Assembly (NCBI GenBank): GCA_018816555.1
Contig: JAHIVT010000096.1
Location: forward strand, 1 to 41,201
DNA length: 41,201 bases
Direction: 5' to 3'
DNA from: Pseudomonadota bacterium
GTDB lineage: Bacteria; Desulfobacterota; Desulfobulbia; Desulfobulbales; SURF-16
Below, piece by piece: positions 14,962-23,610 of this stretch (position 1 is the stretch's first letter; each line of letters opens with the position of its first letter). Position numbers and translations under genes: made by a program. The notes below the pieces were generated by a model. That model was not told where the DNA came from and did not search any database. It saw nothing but the letters and a program-made list of their open reading frames with translations.

Positions 14962-16830
14962 ATGACAGACTCCAGCGCAAACGAGACCAGCCACTCTGGT
15001 CAGCGGAAACCCTGCATCGCCTGCCGTGAACCAATCCGGCCGAAGGCGAGAATCTGCCCCCATTGCGGATCGCCCCAGTCAGGGTCGCGCTGGAAATTTC
15101 TGGGAACAGCCCTGAAGTGGATCGGTGCGGTGACGGCGCTGATCTCGCTGGTCGCCGGCTCCTTTCAGCTTAATGGTCTGCTGCAGAGCTCCCGGGAGCG
15201 CTCCGAGTCCGTGCAGAAACTGGTCAAGGCGGCGGACATGCAGATCGAATATGGCGACCTCGACAGCGCCCTGCAACTCGCTGAACAGGCACTTGAGCTG
15301 CAGCCTGGATCACGGGAAGCCGGAGAACGGCAGGTAACAGTGGCCATGATGATGCTGCGCCGCGGCTTTGATTATACCCGGGAAGGATACAACAAAAAAA
15401 TCGACTCCCTGCTGACTGTGCTGTATCGAGGCGCAGTGGATAGCGACCCCGTACGCGCCGCCGATGCCCTGGCCCACATCGGCCTGGCCAATAAAATCCG
15501 GCAATTTAACCAAAACAAACATTTTCCCGTTAAGGAGTACTTTCAGCGGGCTGTTGCCCTGGATAGGGATAACGTTTATGCCCATGTTTTCTGGGCAGAT
15601 TCATGCCTGGCAAATGGGTATCGCCTTGACTGCGGCGATAATCTCCAGGCCGCAGTCAAGCATTACACCATGGCCATGCAGGATGGCCGGCAGCAGGATT
15701 ATGTCCGCAGGCAACGCTTTGACCAGCTGCGAGGCAGTTCTGTTGAAGGGGCGGATATCCTGCTCATCGGCGATATGATTACCTCCTGGCACAAGAAAAT
15801 CCCCCTGGACGAGAAACAGCTTGCTATGATTTTCCGGGAGATTCCTGATTTCTACGATCCTGACGAGCGATCCACCAAAAAGCTGCAGGAGCTCGTCCAC
15901 CGCTTCCAGCCGGCCGAGGTGTTGGGCATGCTGGAGTGGGCGGTCAAGGGACAGAAAGACGAACAGACCGAAAACGGCCCCCTGCTCGCACTGCTGGCTT
16001 ATCTGACCGAACTCACCGGCAACCGTCCCCTTGCCATTGCCAGATACCGGGTAGCCCGCTTGCCGTTGCGGCAAATAGAATTTGAAGGCAATTTACACTA
16101 CACACCGATCCGTGAGAGGGTCGACTGGGCCCTGGCCGGACTGCTTGAAATCCGGCCAGCTTGGCTGGGTGTCAGCTACCAGGAAATAGATGAAGAACTC
16201 GCCACATCGCTTGGCATACCAAAGGCGCAGGGTCTTTTTATCTCGGATGTCACCCCGGGCAGTCCGGCGGCGACCGGCGGGCTGTCCCCTGGCGATGTGA
16301 TCCTCGAAATCAAAGGCAGCGAGGCCGTGAACCAGCAAACCCTGCAACAACAGATGAATTCAAGTGTGGCTGGCGACGTCCTTGCCCTGACCATTCTCCG
16401 CAAAGGGAAGCAGAAACAGCTGCAGCTTACCCTTGGTGAGGCAAAAGCTCCGGCAGACCCCGTCAGTTTCGGGTCAATGCGGGGGAACACACAGCTTGCC
16501 CTGCTGATGGACCAGCTGCTCTATCACCCGGTGGAAGTTGCTGTGGGCGAGCATACTCTCCGGCTTGTCGCCCTCACCGACGAACTGCGCACCGGCTTCA
16601 AGCTTGAACGAGACGCTACCGGTGTGTTGGTTTTTGCAGCCCAACCGGGTAAGTATGATTCTGAGCTGAGAAGAGGAGACCTTATCCTGGCAGTCAACAA
16701 TCATCCGGTAAACAGTGCGGCAGAAGTCCCCACCCTGACCCGCCAGGTCAGGGAAAGCAGTGAGCCACTCCTTCATGTATCCCGTCTTCGCGATGGAAAA
16801 CGGCAGACGGTGGCCATCAAAATCAACTGA
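14962..16830 (+). CDS. Zinc-ribbon, membrane-anchored TPR and double-PDZ protein
   Basis: 622 residues from the ATG at 14962 (CCGGAG eight bases upstream). N-terminal zinc ribbon with Cys18, Cys21, Cys32 and Cys35 (CIACREPIRPKARICPHCG), one transmembrane helix at ~48-70 (LKWIGAVTALISLVAGSFQLNGLL), then TPR-like helical repeats at ~75-400 (AADMQIEYGDLDSALQLAEQALELQPGSREA and later). A PDZ domain follows at ~405-500 (AWLGVSYQEIDEELATSLG; GLFISDVTPGSPAATGGLSPGDVILEIKG) and a second at ~515-622 (TGVLVFAAQPGKYDSELRRGDLILAVNNHPV). No protease domain, so it is a scaffold or adaptor, with the PDZ part probably periplasmic and the ribbon cytoplasmic. Function unknown. Not in an operon. Confidence 0.8.
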   Translation: MTDSSANETSHSGQRKPCIACREPIRPKARICPHCGSPQSGSRWKFLGTALKWIGAVTALISLVAGSFQLNGLLQSSRERSESVQKLVKAADMQIEYGDLDSALQLAEQALELQPGSREAGERQVTVAMMMLRRGFDYTREGYNKKIDSLLTVLYRGAVDSDPVRAADALAHIGLANKIRQFNQNKHFPVKEYFQRAVALDRDNVYAHVFWADSCLANGYRLDCGDNLQAAVKHYTMAMQDGRQQDYVRRQRFDQLRGSSVEGADILLIGDMITSWHKKIPLDEKQLAMIFREIPDFYDPDERSTKKLQELVHRFQPAEVLGMLEWAVKGQKDEQTENGPLLALLAYLTELTGNRPLAIARYRVARLPLRQIEFEGNLHYTPIRERVDWALAGLLEIRPAWLGVSYQEIDEELATSLGIPKAQGLFISDVTPGSPAATGGLSPGDVILEIKGSEAVNQQTLQQQMNSSVAGDVLALTILRKGKQKQLQLTLGEAKAPADPVSFGSMRGNTQLALLMDQLLYHPVEVAVGEHTLRLVALTDELRTGFKLERDATGVLVFAAQPGKYDSELRRGDLILAVNNHPVNSAAEVPTLTRQVRESSEPLLHVSRLRDGKRQTVAIKIN

Positions 16831-17304
16831 CAAAGGCATGAGCTTGGCAAACATGTAAAACGTGTAAATTAGGTTAAGAATAATCCTGAAAGTCTTAAGC
16901 TAATTGTTGAGTATATTCCCACTGTTGAATAAATTGATGATAGGCTTGTGACAAATACTCACGTACCAATGAGGTATTTGACCTCCCTATCAATTGCCAA
17001 TAAGAAAATTGGGCCTCTCTGGTTTTAAATTAGGCAAAGTCAGGATATCTTCCTATTCAGTTTACCAAGAGCTTTCTCAGGATAATATCAACTTGCGGTC
17101 TTGCTGAAATGGTTAATATTGCCCATGGATCTAAAAGGTTTTGTTAGCAAGTTTCCGCTTATCACCCCCCCCACTGTTATGATATCAGGCTAGAAATGGG
17201 TAGAATGCCCTATATTTCGTTGTCAAGAATGTTAGGTTGGAGTAAATATCAAGTAGCTTGATACTAACTTGTTCTATTGCAATCGCTTAGCCGTAGGAAA
17301 TGAT
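16831..17304. other. AT-rich gap at the left edge of the accessory region
   Basis: About 470 bases, clearly more AT-rich than the preceding gene. It holds no long frame. A 22-codon ORF (17125-17193) and a short palindrome ATCAAG-TAG-CTTGAT (17248-17262) just before the three-gene operon are the only structures I can point to; the palindrome could be an operator. Confidence 0.45.
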
Positions 17305-18837
17305 ATGCCTGAATCACTACCAACCAAACCGCCATTCAATGAGATAGCTCTTGAAGCAATCAAAAAAATTCAGCAGCCCCTCCTTCTTTACGGAATTGTC
17401 GTAAGCATATTGCTCATATTTCTGTTGGTGATGGGACGCGATGTTCCTAGTGGACTGCGGCCTATTGTTTTTGCTCTACCTGGGATTGTCTGTCTCATCG
17501 CAATTTCACATTTTACGCTGGAATATTTCAAGAGAAGACCTGCCATTGACTCACACTCTGATATATCGGGCGTCTCTGTGAAAAGGGTCTTTGCTCGCAG
17601 CGATAGTGCTGAGTTCTGCAGTTGCATAGAAAGCCTTATCCGCCATTCCCACCGCCTGGTGGTGCTCATCGGTACAGGCCTAAACATCCTGCAGCGAGAT
17701 CCTTTTGCAGAAGAAGTGATGAAACGAGCAACAGAAGGCCATTGTCGCCTGGAAATTTACCTGGCGGATCCGAGCAGTCCTGATGTCGAAGTGCGCCTGA
17801 TCGAAGAGGAATTGGGGGACACATCCCCACCAGTGGGACAACCCGGCCTGTCCCGCCGTCTGAATACTTTGATGCGCCTATGGGAACGTTCCGGGTATTC
17901 CGAGGATATCAGCATCAACCTCTTTACTCATTATCCCACGTTTGCCCTGCTGATTGTGGATAACGAATATTTCTTCTATCCTTACGGATACGCCACCCTA
18001 GGCAATTTCAGCCCCGTTCTGCAGTTTTCATCAAACCGTCAGCAGGATGACGGGATAATCGAATTTCTTGAAAAACAATATAAGCGAATCAAGGCTTCCG
18101 CCCTTGATACACGAATTGTTTTCTCAGTCCGCAACAAACCGAAACCCGTCGATGCTGGAGTATTGCACCCTTTAGCTGTCTATTTCATCCCGCCTGAAGA
18201 TTCAGACCTGTATAAGTTTGGCACTGAGGTTCTTGGGTACGATATTCGCAGGGGAAGGTCGGTTGCTTCACATTGGGCGGCACAGGTTGGAGGTGCCCGC
18301 GACTTCGGATTTCACCTTACTATGAGCGATGTACTCTATTTCTTTAATCCGGCCGAAGTAGCGCGCGTTAAAGTGGAGGTTGAGTTTCTGGCAAAAGAAT
18401 TTAGAGCGTTTGTGATCAATGATTTATGTCTCGCCACCAGTTTCCCTGACGATGCCAGTCTCTCTATTACCGTGAAAGATCCGAGCGGCAGGTTGGAAGC
18501 CTTTCATCATGAACTGGTTCAGCGTGTGTATCGGCGGGCAGCCGCATCGAATTACTCTCTGCACTTAGCCGATCTGACCCGAGATCCCGATGTTGATCGG
18601 GCCAGATTGATGGTGAAAAGATATAAAGCTCCGTATATTCTCCATCGCTATTATCCCCACTTCACATTGCTGACCCAGGTGGCACCGGAAGAACAAGCGC
18701 GAACAAGTGTGGAAATCGAACGCCTCTTTTTGGAACGTGTTAAGGATAGGGAAGTACGAGTGGAAAAATTGGCCTTCATATCCCGTTCTTCGATTAATGC
18801 CCCGTGGGTGATTGAAAAGGAGATTGATCTGGCATGA
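17305..18837 (+). CDS. Membrane protein: PLD-like domain fused to 2H phosphoesterase domain (DUF1045-like)
   Basis: 510 residues from the ATG at 17305 (GTAGGAAATGAT upstream; a TTG at 17269 is less likely). Two transmembrane helices at ~26-44 and 53-73. Residues ~95-270 look like a degenerate phospholipase-D-type domain (HRLVVLIGTGLNILQRDPFAEEVMKRA ... LLIVDNEYFFYPYGY) without HKD motifs. Residues ~288-510 match the DUF1045 branch of 2H phosphoesterases: LAVYFIPPEDSDLYKFGTEVLGYD, then the two catalytic HxT motifs, HLT at 337-339 and HFT at 452-454. 2H enzymes act on 2'-5' or cyclic phosphodiester bonds in nucleotides. The stop overlaps the next start (ATGA). Likely an inner-membrane protein with a cytosolic nucleotide-processing domain; substrate unknown. 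Confidence 0.7.
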   Translation: MPESLPTKPPFNEIALEAIKKIQQPLLLYGIVVSILLIFLLVMGRDVPSGLRPIVFALPGIVCLIAISHFTLEYFKRRPAIDSHSDISGVSVKRVFARSDSAEFCSCIESLIRHSHRLVVLIGTGLNILQRDPFAEEVMKRATEGHCRLEIYLADPSSPDVEVRLIEEELGDTSPPVGQPGLSRRLNTLMRLWERSGYSEDISINLFTHYPTFALLIVDNEYFFYPYGYATLGNFSPVLQFSSNRQQDDGIIEFLEKQYKRIKASALDTRIVFSVRNKPKPVDAGVLHPLAVYFIPPEDSDLYKFGTEVLGYDIRRGRSVASHWAAQVGGARDFGFHLTMSDVLYFFNPAEVARVKVEVEFLAKEFRAFVINDLCLATSFPDDASLSITVKDPSGRLEAFHHELVQRVYRRAAASNYSLHLADLTRDPDVDRARLMVKRYKAPYILHRYYPHFTLLTQVAPEEQARTSVEIERLFLERVKDREVRVEKLAFISRSSINAPWVIEKEIDLA

Positions 18838-19577
18838 AACCCGGTCATTCTCAATGCAGTAACCCTGACACAATCTGCCGAGCGCGATACGAATTTCTCG
18901 TTCGTGAGTCCCGCCAGTGTGGTCTCCAGACGGATCAGATCGAAAGATCGGCTCATGAATTATGCTTTCTCCGTGATAAGAAGTATTACCTCAAAGGTAT
19001 TGCCTACAAACCGACAGGGGTTGCTCTGGGCTTTCCACTGCCGGACTCGCGGATGACTGCCAGGCTTTGGCGGATCGCAAAGCTGGTCGACCAATGCATA
19101 ACGACGATACATCCGGAAAGCGACAAGACTTTCGCTTTTGTCCCACCGGATTCGTATCATATCACATTGGTTAATCGGTCTCATTTTGAAGTTGGTGAAG
19201 TAATTACGGCTATGAACGTGAAAGAACAAGAGAAAGCACGACAGGCAATCGCCCGAGCGGGCGGTGGTCCGGTTACGCTTCATCTCAACGGCCTTATTCT
19301 CACATTCCGGGGACGTTTATTTGTCCCCGGTTTCGCGGTGGACGACCGTCTCTACCAATTACGCGCCAACTTGTCAGCTTTGGTACCTGAACTGCGTGTC
19401 AATGTTCCTATCACGGCCCACATAAAACTGGGCCATCTGCTAACTCCTCTCAACAATCGCGAGTCCAAAGTGCTACAGCAACGGGTAAGACGGTACGGGA
19501 AGTATATCAACGGCAGCCTGTCTTTTGATGATGTCTATACTCCGGTTGGTCGCATTTTGTTATCGGAACGGTTATGA
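18834..19577 (+). CDS. 2H phosphoesterase-like protein (LigT-like), second motif altered
   Basis: 247 residues. The layout is that of 2H phosphoesterases/2'-5' RNA ligase-like proteins: a first HxT motif in DSYHITLVNRSHF (109-111), and a second position in the TAHIKLGHLL segment (196-198), where the expected Thr/Ser is Lys. Strands LYQLRANLSALVPELRVN and KYINGSLSFDDVYTPVGRILLSERL fit the fold's second half. The altered second motif may mean changed or lost catalysis. Overlaps the genes on both sides by 4 bases (ATGA), so all three are translationally coupled. Paired with the 2H domain in the preceding gene, it may form a heteromer, which is speculation. Confidence 0.65.
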   Translation: MKPGHSQCSNPDTICRARYEFLVRESRQCGLQTDQIERSAHELCFLRDKKYYLKGIAYKPTGVALGFPLPDSRMTARLWRIAKLVDQCITTIHPESDKTFAFVPPDSYHITLVNRSHFEVGEVITAMNVKEQEKARQAIARAGGGPVTLHLNGLILTFRGRLFVPGFAVDDRLYQLRANLSALVPELRVNVPITAHIKLGHLLTPLNNRESKVLQQRVRRYGKYINGSLSFDDVYTPVGRILLSERL

Positions 19578-21043
19578 ATCCGGCACAATGGATAAAATCG
19601 CCGGAACTTCTTGTTTTCCAGCATAGTACCGATAACCGGCTGGCTTTGATTCATCGGCTGACAAAGCAGATGCAATGCCTGGATCAACACGACGCGGCGT
19701 TGTGGACTGCCTGGGATAGGCACCTGCTGAATGCAGGTGAGCGAGGAGAGGTCTGGAACTGGTTGGCTGTAAATGGATTTGTAATAAAAGGTGGTAGGCA
19801 TGCGCCTGTACCCGAGATGGCCATTGATTCCAGAACCCTGGAGATTAAGGATCACTGGGTGAAATGGTATGCTGAATCCCCGGATTTGTTCGTGTTGTTC
19901 AACAGCAGGTCCATGCGACGGAATAATCCCCTGCTGGTCCTGGGGCCTTATGGTAGTCTCTGTTGGCGAGGGGTGCTCGCCGGATGGTCTGTAGGTCGTA
20001 TACGTGCCGAGGCGCAGCGAGTCTTTGGCAATGATGAAGTGCTACCGTTCCTGCAGAGGCTGATCACCTTAGAATTTCTGTTGCCTATTTCCGGTATCGA
20101 AGGAATTTGTTTTCCTGCTGAAAAGATCATCAAGGAATTTCACGCTCCGGAGATTCAGTTTCAGTTATCTCACGCGGCAACCCCCTGGTATTGCCTATGG
20201 GAAATCTGCACAACTTGCAATTTGCGTTGCCGAACCTGCTATTTGCCGAATTTCACGGATCAGGGGCCGGACCTACAAACAGCTCTTAATATTGCAAAGC
20301 AAATCATTGATGCGGGCATTTTCTATGTCAGCATCATGGGCGGGGAACCTCTGTTGCACCAAGACTTGGAGAAAGTCATTGAGATGCTGCGGACTAATGG
20401 TGTGTTTGTGAAGCTGATCAGCAATGGGCAGAATCTGACGCAGGGCCGGGCAAGAGCATTGGTTTCAGCAGGACTCAATCAGATTGAGATTAGTTTTGAC
20501 GGCCTTAGTGCCCGCACTCATGAACTCTCACGCGGGGCAGGGACATATATTAGGGCGCTTCAAGCGATTGACCATGCTCGTGAATCGAAAATTTCACGTA
20601 TAGGTGTCATTTGGACAATCCATACAGGGAATCTTGACGAACTGGAAAGGCTGCCGTATTTCCTCTGTGAGCTAGGTGTACAGGAGTGTTATCTGAGCAT
20701 CTTCAAAAAGATAGGATGCCGCGGTGCGTCTGCTCCTTTTGAGCCCATTGATGCCAAGAAGGTAAATTTGATTTACCGCCATATAGATATTTGGAAAGAA
20801 TCCTATCCGAAGCTGACGATTGTGCTTATTCCCGGATGTTCCTGTGGTCGCACCAGCATTGTGATTGGTTCCAATGGCGATGTGCGTCTCTGCCCTTTCC
20901 AGTATCAAGCTCTCGGTAATATTAATCACGACTCACTTTTCAATATATGGCGTTCACTTAAGTTGTATGCGTCAGAAAACATGGCGTACACTCAAGCTCT
21001 TTGTAGTGAAACAACGAGATTTAAGGGGTGGCCACAGTGGTAA
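19574..21043 (+). CDS. Radical SAM enzyme with reduced SPASM-like C-terminus
   Basis: 489 residues. N-terminal ~195 residues have no clear family; they might be a peptide-binding or partner-binding region. The radical SAM core begins at CLWEICTTCNLRCRTCY, with the 4Fe-4S ligands Cys215, Cys219 and Cys222 (CxxxCxxC). GGEPLLHQDL (SAM-binding GGE motif) and ISFDGLSARTHELSRG follow. A SPASM-like start, CSCGRTSIVIGSNGDVRLCPFQYQALGNI...IWRS, lies near 425-460, but the usual later CxxCx5C cluster is missing; the protein ends CSETTRFKGWPQW. So it either has a shortened auxiliary-cluster domain or lost its 3' end. Third gene of the coupled operon with two 2H-type proteins. Substrate unknown: peptide maturation or nucleotide modification are both possible. 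Confidence 0.8.
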   Translation: MNPAQWIKSPELLVFQHSTDNRLALIHRLTKQMQCLDQHDAALWTAWDRHLLNAGERGEVWNWLAVNGFVIKGGRHAPVPEMAIDSRTLEIKDHWVKWYAESPDLFVLFNSRSMRRNNPLLVLGPYGSLCWRGVLAGWSVGRIRAEAQRVFGNDEVLPFLQRLITLEFLLPISGIEGICFPAEKIIKEFHAPEIQFQLSHAATPWYCLWEICTTCNLRCRTCYLPNFTDQGPDLQTALNIAKQIIDAGIFYVSIMGGEPLLHQDLEKVIEMLRTNGVFVKLISNGQNLTQGRARALVSAGLNQIEISFDGLSARTHELSRGAGTYIRALQAIDHARESKISRIGVIWTIHTGNLDELERLPYFLCELGVQECYLSIFKKIGCRGASAPFEPIDAKKVNLIYRHIDIWKESYPKLTIVLIPGCSCGRTSIVIGSNGDVRLCPFQYQALGNINHDSLFNIWRSLKLYASENMAYTQALCSETTRFKGWPQW

Positions 21044-21185
21044 AATTGGGAACTGAGGGGTCATGTCAAATAACAGATTTATTTTTGGCATTCAAAGGAC
21101 AAGCCTGAAGAATTCTGGCTCAACCCCTTAGAACGTGAATTATCGCTTAGCTCACTTCCGCGATTAGTAACAAAGGAATATTATT

Positions 21186-21575
21186 ATGTGCGAGCATAAA
21201 TACAAAGAATTCGAAGAAATATCGAACAATGTTCGTCACTGGGAAAGAATGCGGTGGGTATCGATGACTGTTTTTATGGCGATAATGGCAGTATCCTTTA
21301 ATGCCTATTTTTCTTCTGGTACCCAAATCGGACAATTCAATTCATATTTATTGCGTATTACAGGGATAGCAATGGTGGCAGTATTCTGGGTTCAAGATGA
21401 ACGGATTGTGGCATACTGGAAGTCTACAAGGGAGAGGGCAAAAGAAGTGGAGAAAGAGCTTGGTATAAAAGTATTTTCCATTACTCCACATCGTGGTTTA
21501 TTCTCATCAGGTACCGCAGTAAGGATTCTGTATTCAATATTTCTTATTCTTTGGGTTTTTCAATTTTTTTTGTGA
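21186..21575 (+). CDS. Small membrane protein with three hydrophobic segments
   Basis: 129 residues, AAAGGAATATT upstream of the ATG. A short charged N-terminus (MCEHKYKEFEEISNNVRHWERMRW) leads to a first helix (VSMTVFMAIMAVSFNAYF), a second (YLLRITGIAMVAVFWVQD), a charged middle (ERIVAYWKSTRERAKEVEKELGIKVF) and a final C-terminal helix (VRILYSIFLILWVFQFFL). I do not recognise a named family, though the layout resembles small membrane effectors found beside nucleotide-signalling genes. It lies 142 bases after the radical SAM gene on the same strand and could be part of the same unit. Confidence 0.6.
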   Translation: MCEHKYKEFEEISNNVRHWERMRWVSMTVFMAIMAVSFNAYFSSGTQIGQFNSYLLRITGIAMVAVFWVQDERIVAYWKSTRERAKEVEKELGIKVFSITPHRGLFSSGTAVRILYSIFLILWVFQFFL

Positions 21576-21630
21576 TTACCAACGAACTTCAGCCAACTTT
21601 AGAAGACGTTGGGGCATAGGCGGAGTATGC

Positions 21631-22147
21631 ATGGCCACGCAAACCAGAAAAGAAAGGGCAAGACGGTCCGGCCATAACCGACTCTTTAGCACCGAGGACT
21701 TCACCTTTGCTGAGGATCTGAGTTATTGCCTCTGCCCGGCCGGCAAGCGGCTATACCGGAGCGGCGGCAATGTGGTTACCAAAGGACTGCGCTCGGTGCG
21801 TTTCAAAGGACCGAAATCAGCCTGTCTGCCCTGTACCCTCAGAACTCAATGCCTGCGTTTTCCTGAAAGAACCGAGATCAGACAGGTCGCCTATTTTCAA
21901 GGCCGTACGGAAAAGGCCAAGGATTCATGCATTGAGAAGATGAAACGCAAGATTGATTCCACGGTTGGCCGAGCCATGTATGCCATGCGACTGGCAGTAG
22001 CGGAACCACCCTTTGCCCACATCTGCCGGGTAATGGGGCTATCGGTTTACATTACGTGGCAGAGACAAAGTCAACAGCCAGTGGAACCTGTTCTGTATTG
22101 TCCATAACCTGAAAAAGATCCACCGATTCGGTAAAGGGTTCGCATAA
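21631..22147 (+). pseudogene. IS1182-family transposase remnant (C-terminal part, frameshifted)
   Basis: The frame from 21631 shows the C-terminal part of an IS1182-type transposase: LFSTEDFTFAEDLSYCLCPAGKRLYRSGG, a Cys-containing CLPCTLRTQCLR block and KRKIDSTVGRAMYAMRLAVAEPPFAHI. At about 22040 the frame shifts: the annotated frame continues as SVYITWQRQ and stops at 22107, while another frame continues as RFTLRGRDKVNSQWNLF and then CIVHNLKKIHRFGKGFA, ending at TAA 22145-22147, the true family C-terminus. The N-terminal catalytic half is absent. So this is a dead 3' relic with at least one frameshift, between the small membrane gene and the macro-TIR gene. Confidence 0.85.
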
Positions 22148-22379
22148 AAGCGGGCATCAAGCAAAGGCAGCCCTGAATAAGGGTAAAAAAAACAAGATGA
22201 AAAGACCATAGACAAGCCAAAAAGCTGAACAGCTGAGATAAAAAGCTGGATCGAGGATAGTTGGAGATTTTCAAAAAAGAGACCCTCCCGGCGACGCCAG
22301 TTAACGCATAAATGGCTTTTTCTGCAAACTCGTTAGTCGCCCATACTACACGCTCAGTGCGAAAACTAAGGAACACGCC
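22148..22379. mobile_element. Non-coding tail of IS1182-like relic
   Basis: AT-rich stretch following the transposase relic, probably the element's 3' non-coding end plus flank. No left-end inverted repeat was found to define borders. The last ~20 bases carry the AAGGAACACGCC ribosome binding site of the macro-TIR gene. Confidence 0.4.
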
Positions 22380-23417
22380 ATGAGATTACTTGGAACAATC
22401 AAAATTACAGGCCGTGAAGAAAAGCGTATCGAGCTTTGCCAAGGAGATCTGACCTCACTCAGGCCGGAAGAGCGCTTTGACTTGCTAATTGTTTCGGCTT
22501 TTCCAGATGACTATATACCAACGTACACCTCCTTGATTGGTGCTCTGCATCGTAAAGGATTATCCGTAGCAGATCTTGCGGCTGCAAAGGAGCTTGACCT
22601 TAGAACCAACTTTTCGTGTTGGCTGTCTCAGAAGTTCTCACCGACTCATGAAGACCTTCGCTTCGATCACATTCTATGCTTCGAACCTCCCCAGCAGCGG
22701 GGGCATCCCCCATCAGTTGTCGGAGATATCTTTCGAGCCCTCATGCCAATCCTGGCTGAGAAGAAGGAGATCAAGACCGCCGCAATGCCTATTGTGGCAG
22801 CTGGAGATCAGGGCTTTTCAGTCGCAGAGATTCTTGAACCGCTTCTGGGTGCCGCCATTCAATGGATGGAACATGGGCTCCCGTTGAATGTCCTCAAGAT
22901 CGTTGCGTATTCAGACTGGCAGGCGCAGGCAGCGGAGCGCACCTTCCACGACAAGGCATCCTTATACATCGCGACGGCTCCCCGACAAACAAAGCCTCCG
23001 ACCGACTTTGACGTCTTTCTAAGTTATGCTCACGAGAATTCGTCTGAAACAGAATTCTTGGAGCAGTCTCTGCGAAGGGCTAATCCGACAATAAGGCTTT
23101 TCTTCGATCGCAAGAGCATTGACATCGGCGTTGCCTGGCAACCTGAGATTTTTGAGAGTCTTGATCGCTGCAGAAAGGTTGTAGCAATCTTTTCACCTGA
23201 CTATTTGGCTTCGAAAGTGTGCAAAGAGGAGTTCAATATCGCATGGGTACGAAGTCGCGATACAGATCAGGACATTATTTTTCCTATTTATTTGTACAGC
23301 GCTAATCTTCCCACCTATATGAAGTACCGTAACTATGTTGACTGCCGCGAAGGTGACAGAACGAAGCTTGAAAGGGCCTCAACGCGACTCTTGCAGGCCC
23401 TGGCAGCCCCAGCATAA
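22380..23417 (+). CDS. Macro-like domain fused to TIR domain
   Basis: 345 residues. Residues 1-200 fit a derived macro (ADP-ribose-binding) domain: IELCQGDLTSLRPEERFDLLIVSAFPDD, then AAMPIVAAGDQGFSVAEILEPLLGAAIQWM, the counterpart of the macro-domain loop and following helix. Residues 209-345 are a TIR domain: FDVFLSYAHENSSETEFLEQSL, RLFFDRKSIDIGVAWQPEIFESLDRCRKVVAIFSPDYLASKVCKEEFNIAW, with Glu284 at the position of the NADase catalytic glutamate (CxxE). Bacterial TIR enzymes make NAD-derived signals, and macro domains bind such signals in type II Thoeris; here both are in one chain. AAGGAA lies upstream of the ATG. No ThsA-like partner gene is adjacent. Antiphage or NAD-signalling role is inferred. 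Confidence 0.75.
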   Translation: MRLLGTIKITGREEKRIELCQGDLTSLRPEERFDLLIVSAFPDDYIPTYTSLIGALHRKGLSVADLAAAKELDLRTNFSCWLSQKFSPTHEDLRFDHILCFEPPQQRGHPPSVVGDIFRALMPILAEKKEIKTAAMPIVAAGDQGFSVAEILEPLLGAAIQWMEHGLPLNVLKIVAYSDWQAQAAERTFHDKASLYIATAPRQTKPPTDFDVFLSYAHENSSETEFLEQSLRRANPTIRLFFDRKSIDIGVAWQPEIFESLDRCRKVVAIFSPDYLASKVCKEEFNIAWVRSRDTDQDIIFPIYLYSANLPTYMKYRNYVDCREGDRTKLERASTRLLQALAAPA

Positions 23418-23610
23418 CGCGCCGATGAAGTACTTTTGCCGGTTGGCCTGCGTGCCCGCAGCTTACCGGTACGTTCAACCCTTGAGATTGCCAATCTAAA
23501 TATCTAATTTTATCAAACTGTCCTTCGGTTGACCTTTCTACTATGCTATTAAGTAGGAGATTTGAAAGGGAAACCAAATAATTATATTTCGTTTCATGGT
23601 ATTCTTCCTC

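Noticed and set aside
21057-21185. Continuation of the SPASM domain in another frame after the radical SAM stop
   Set aside because: The neighbouring frame gives RDLRGGHSGK but no CxxC cluster, so a simple frameshift does not restore the family ending.
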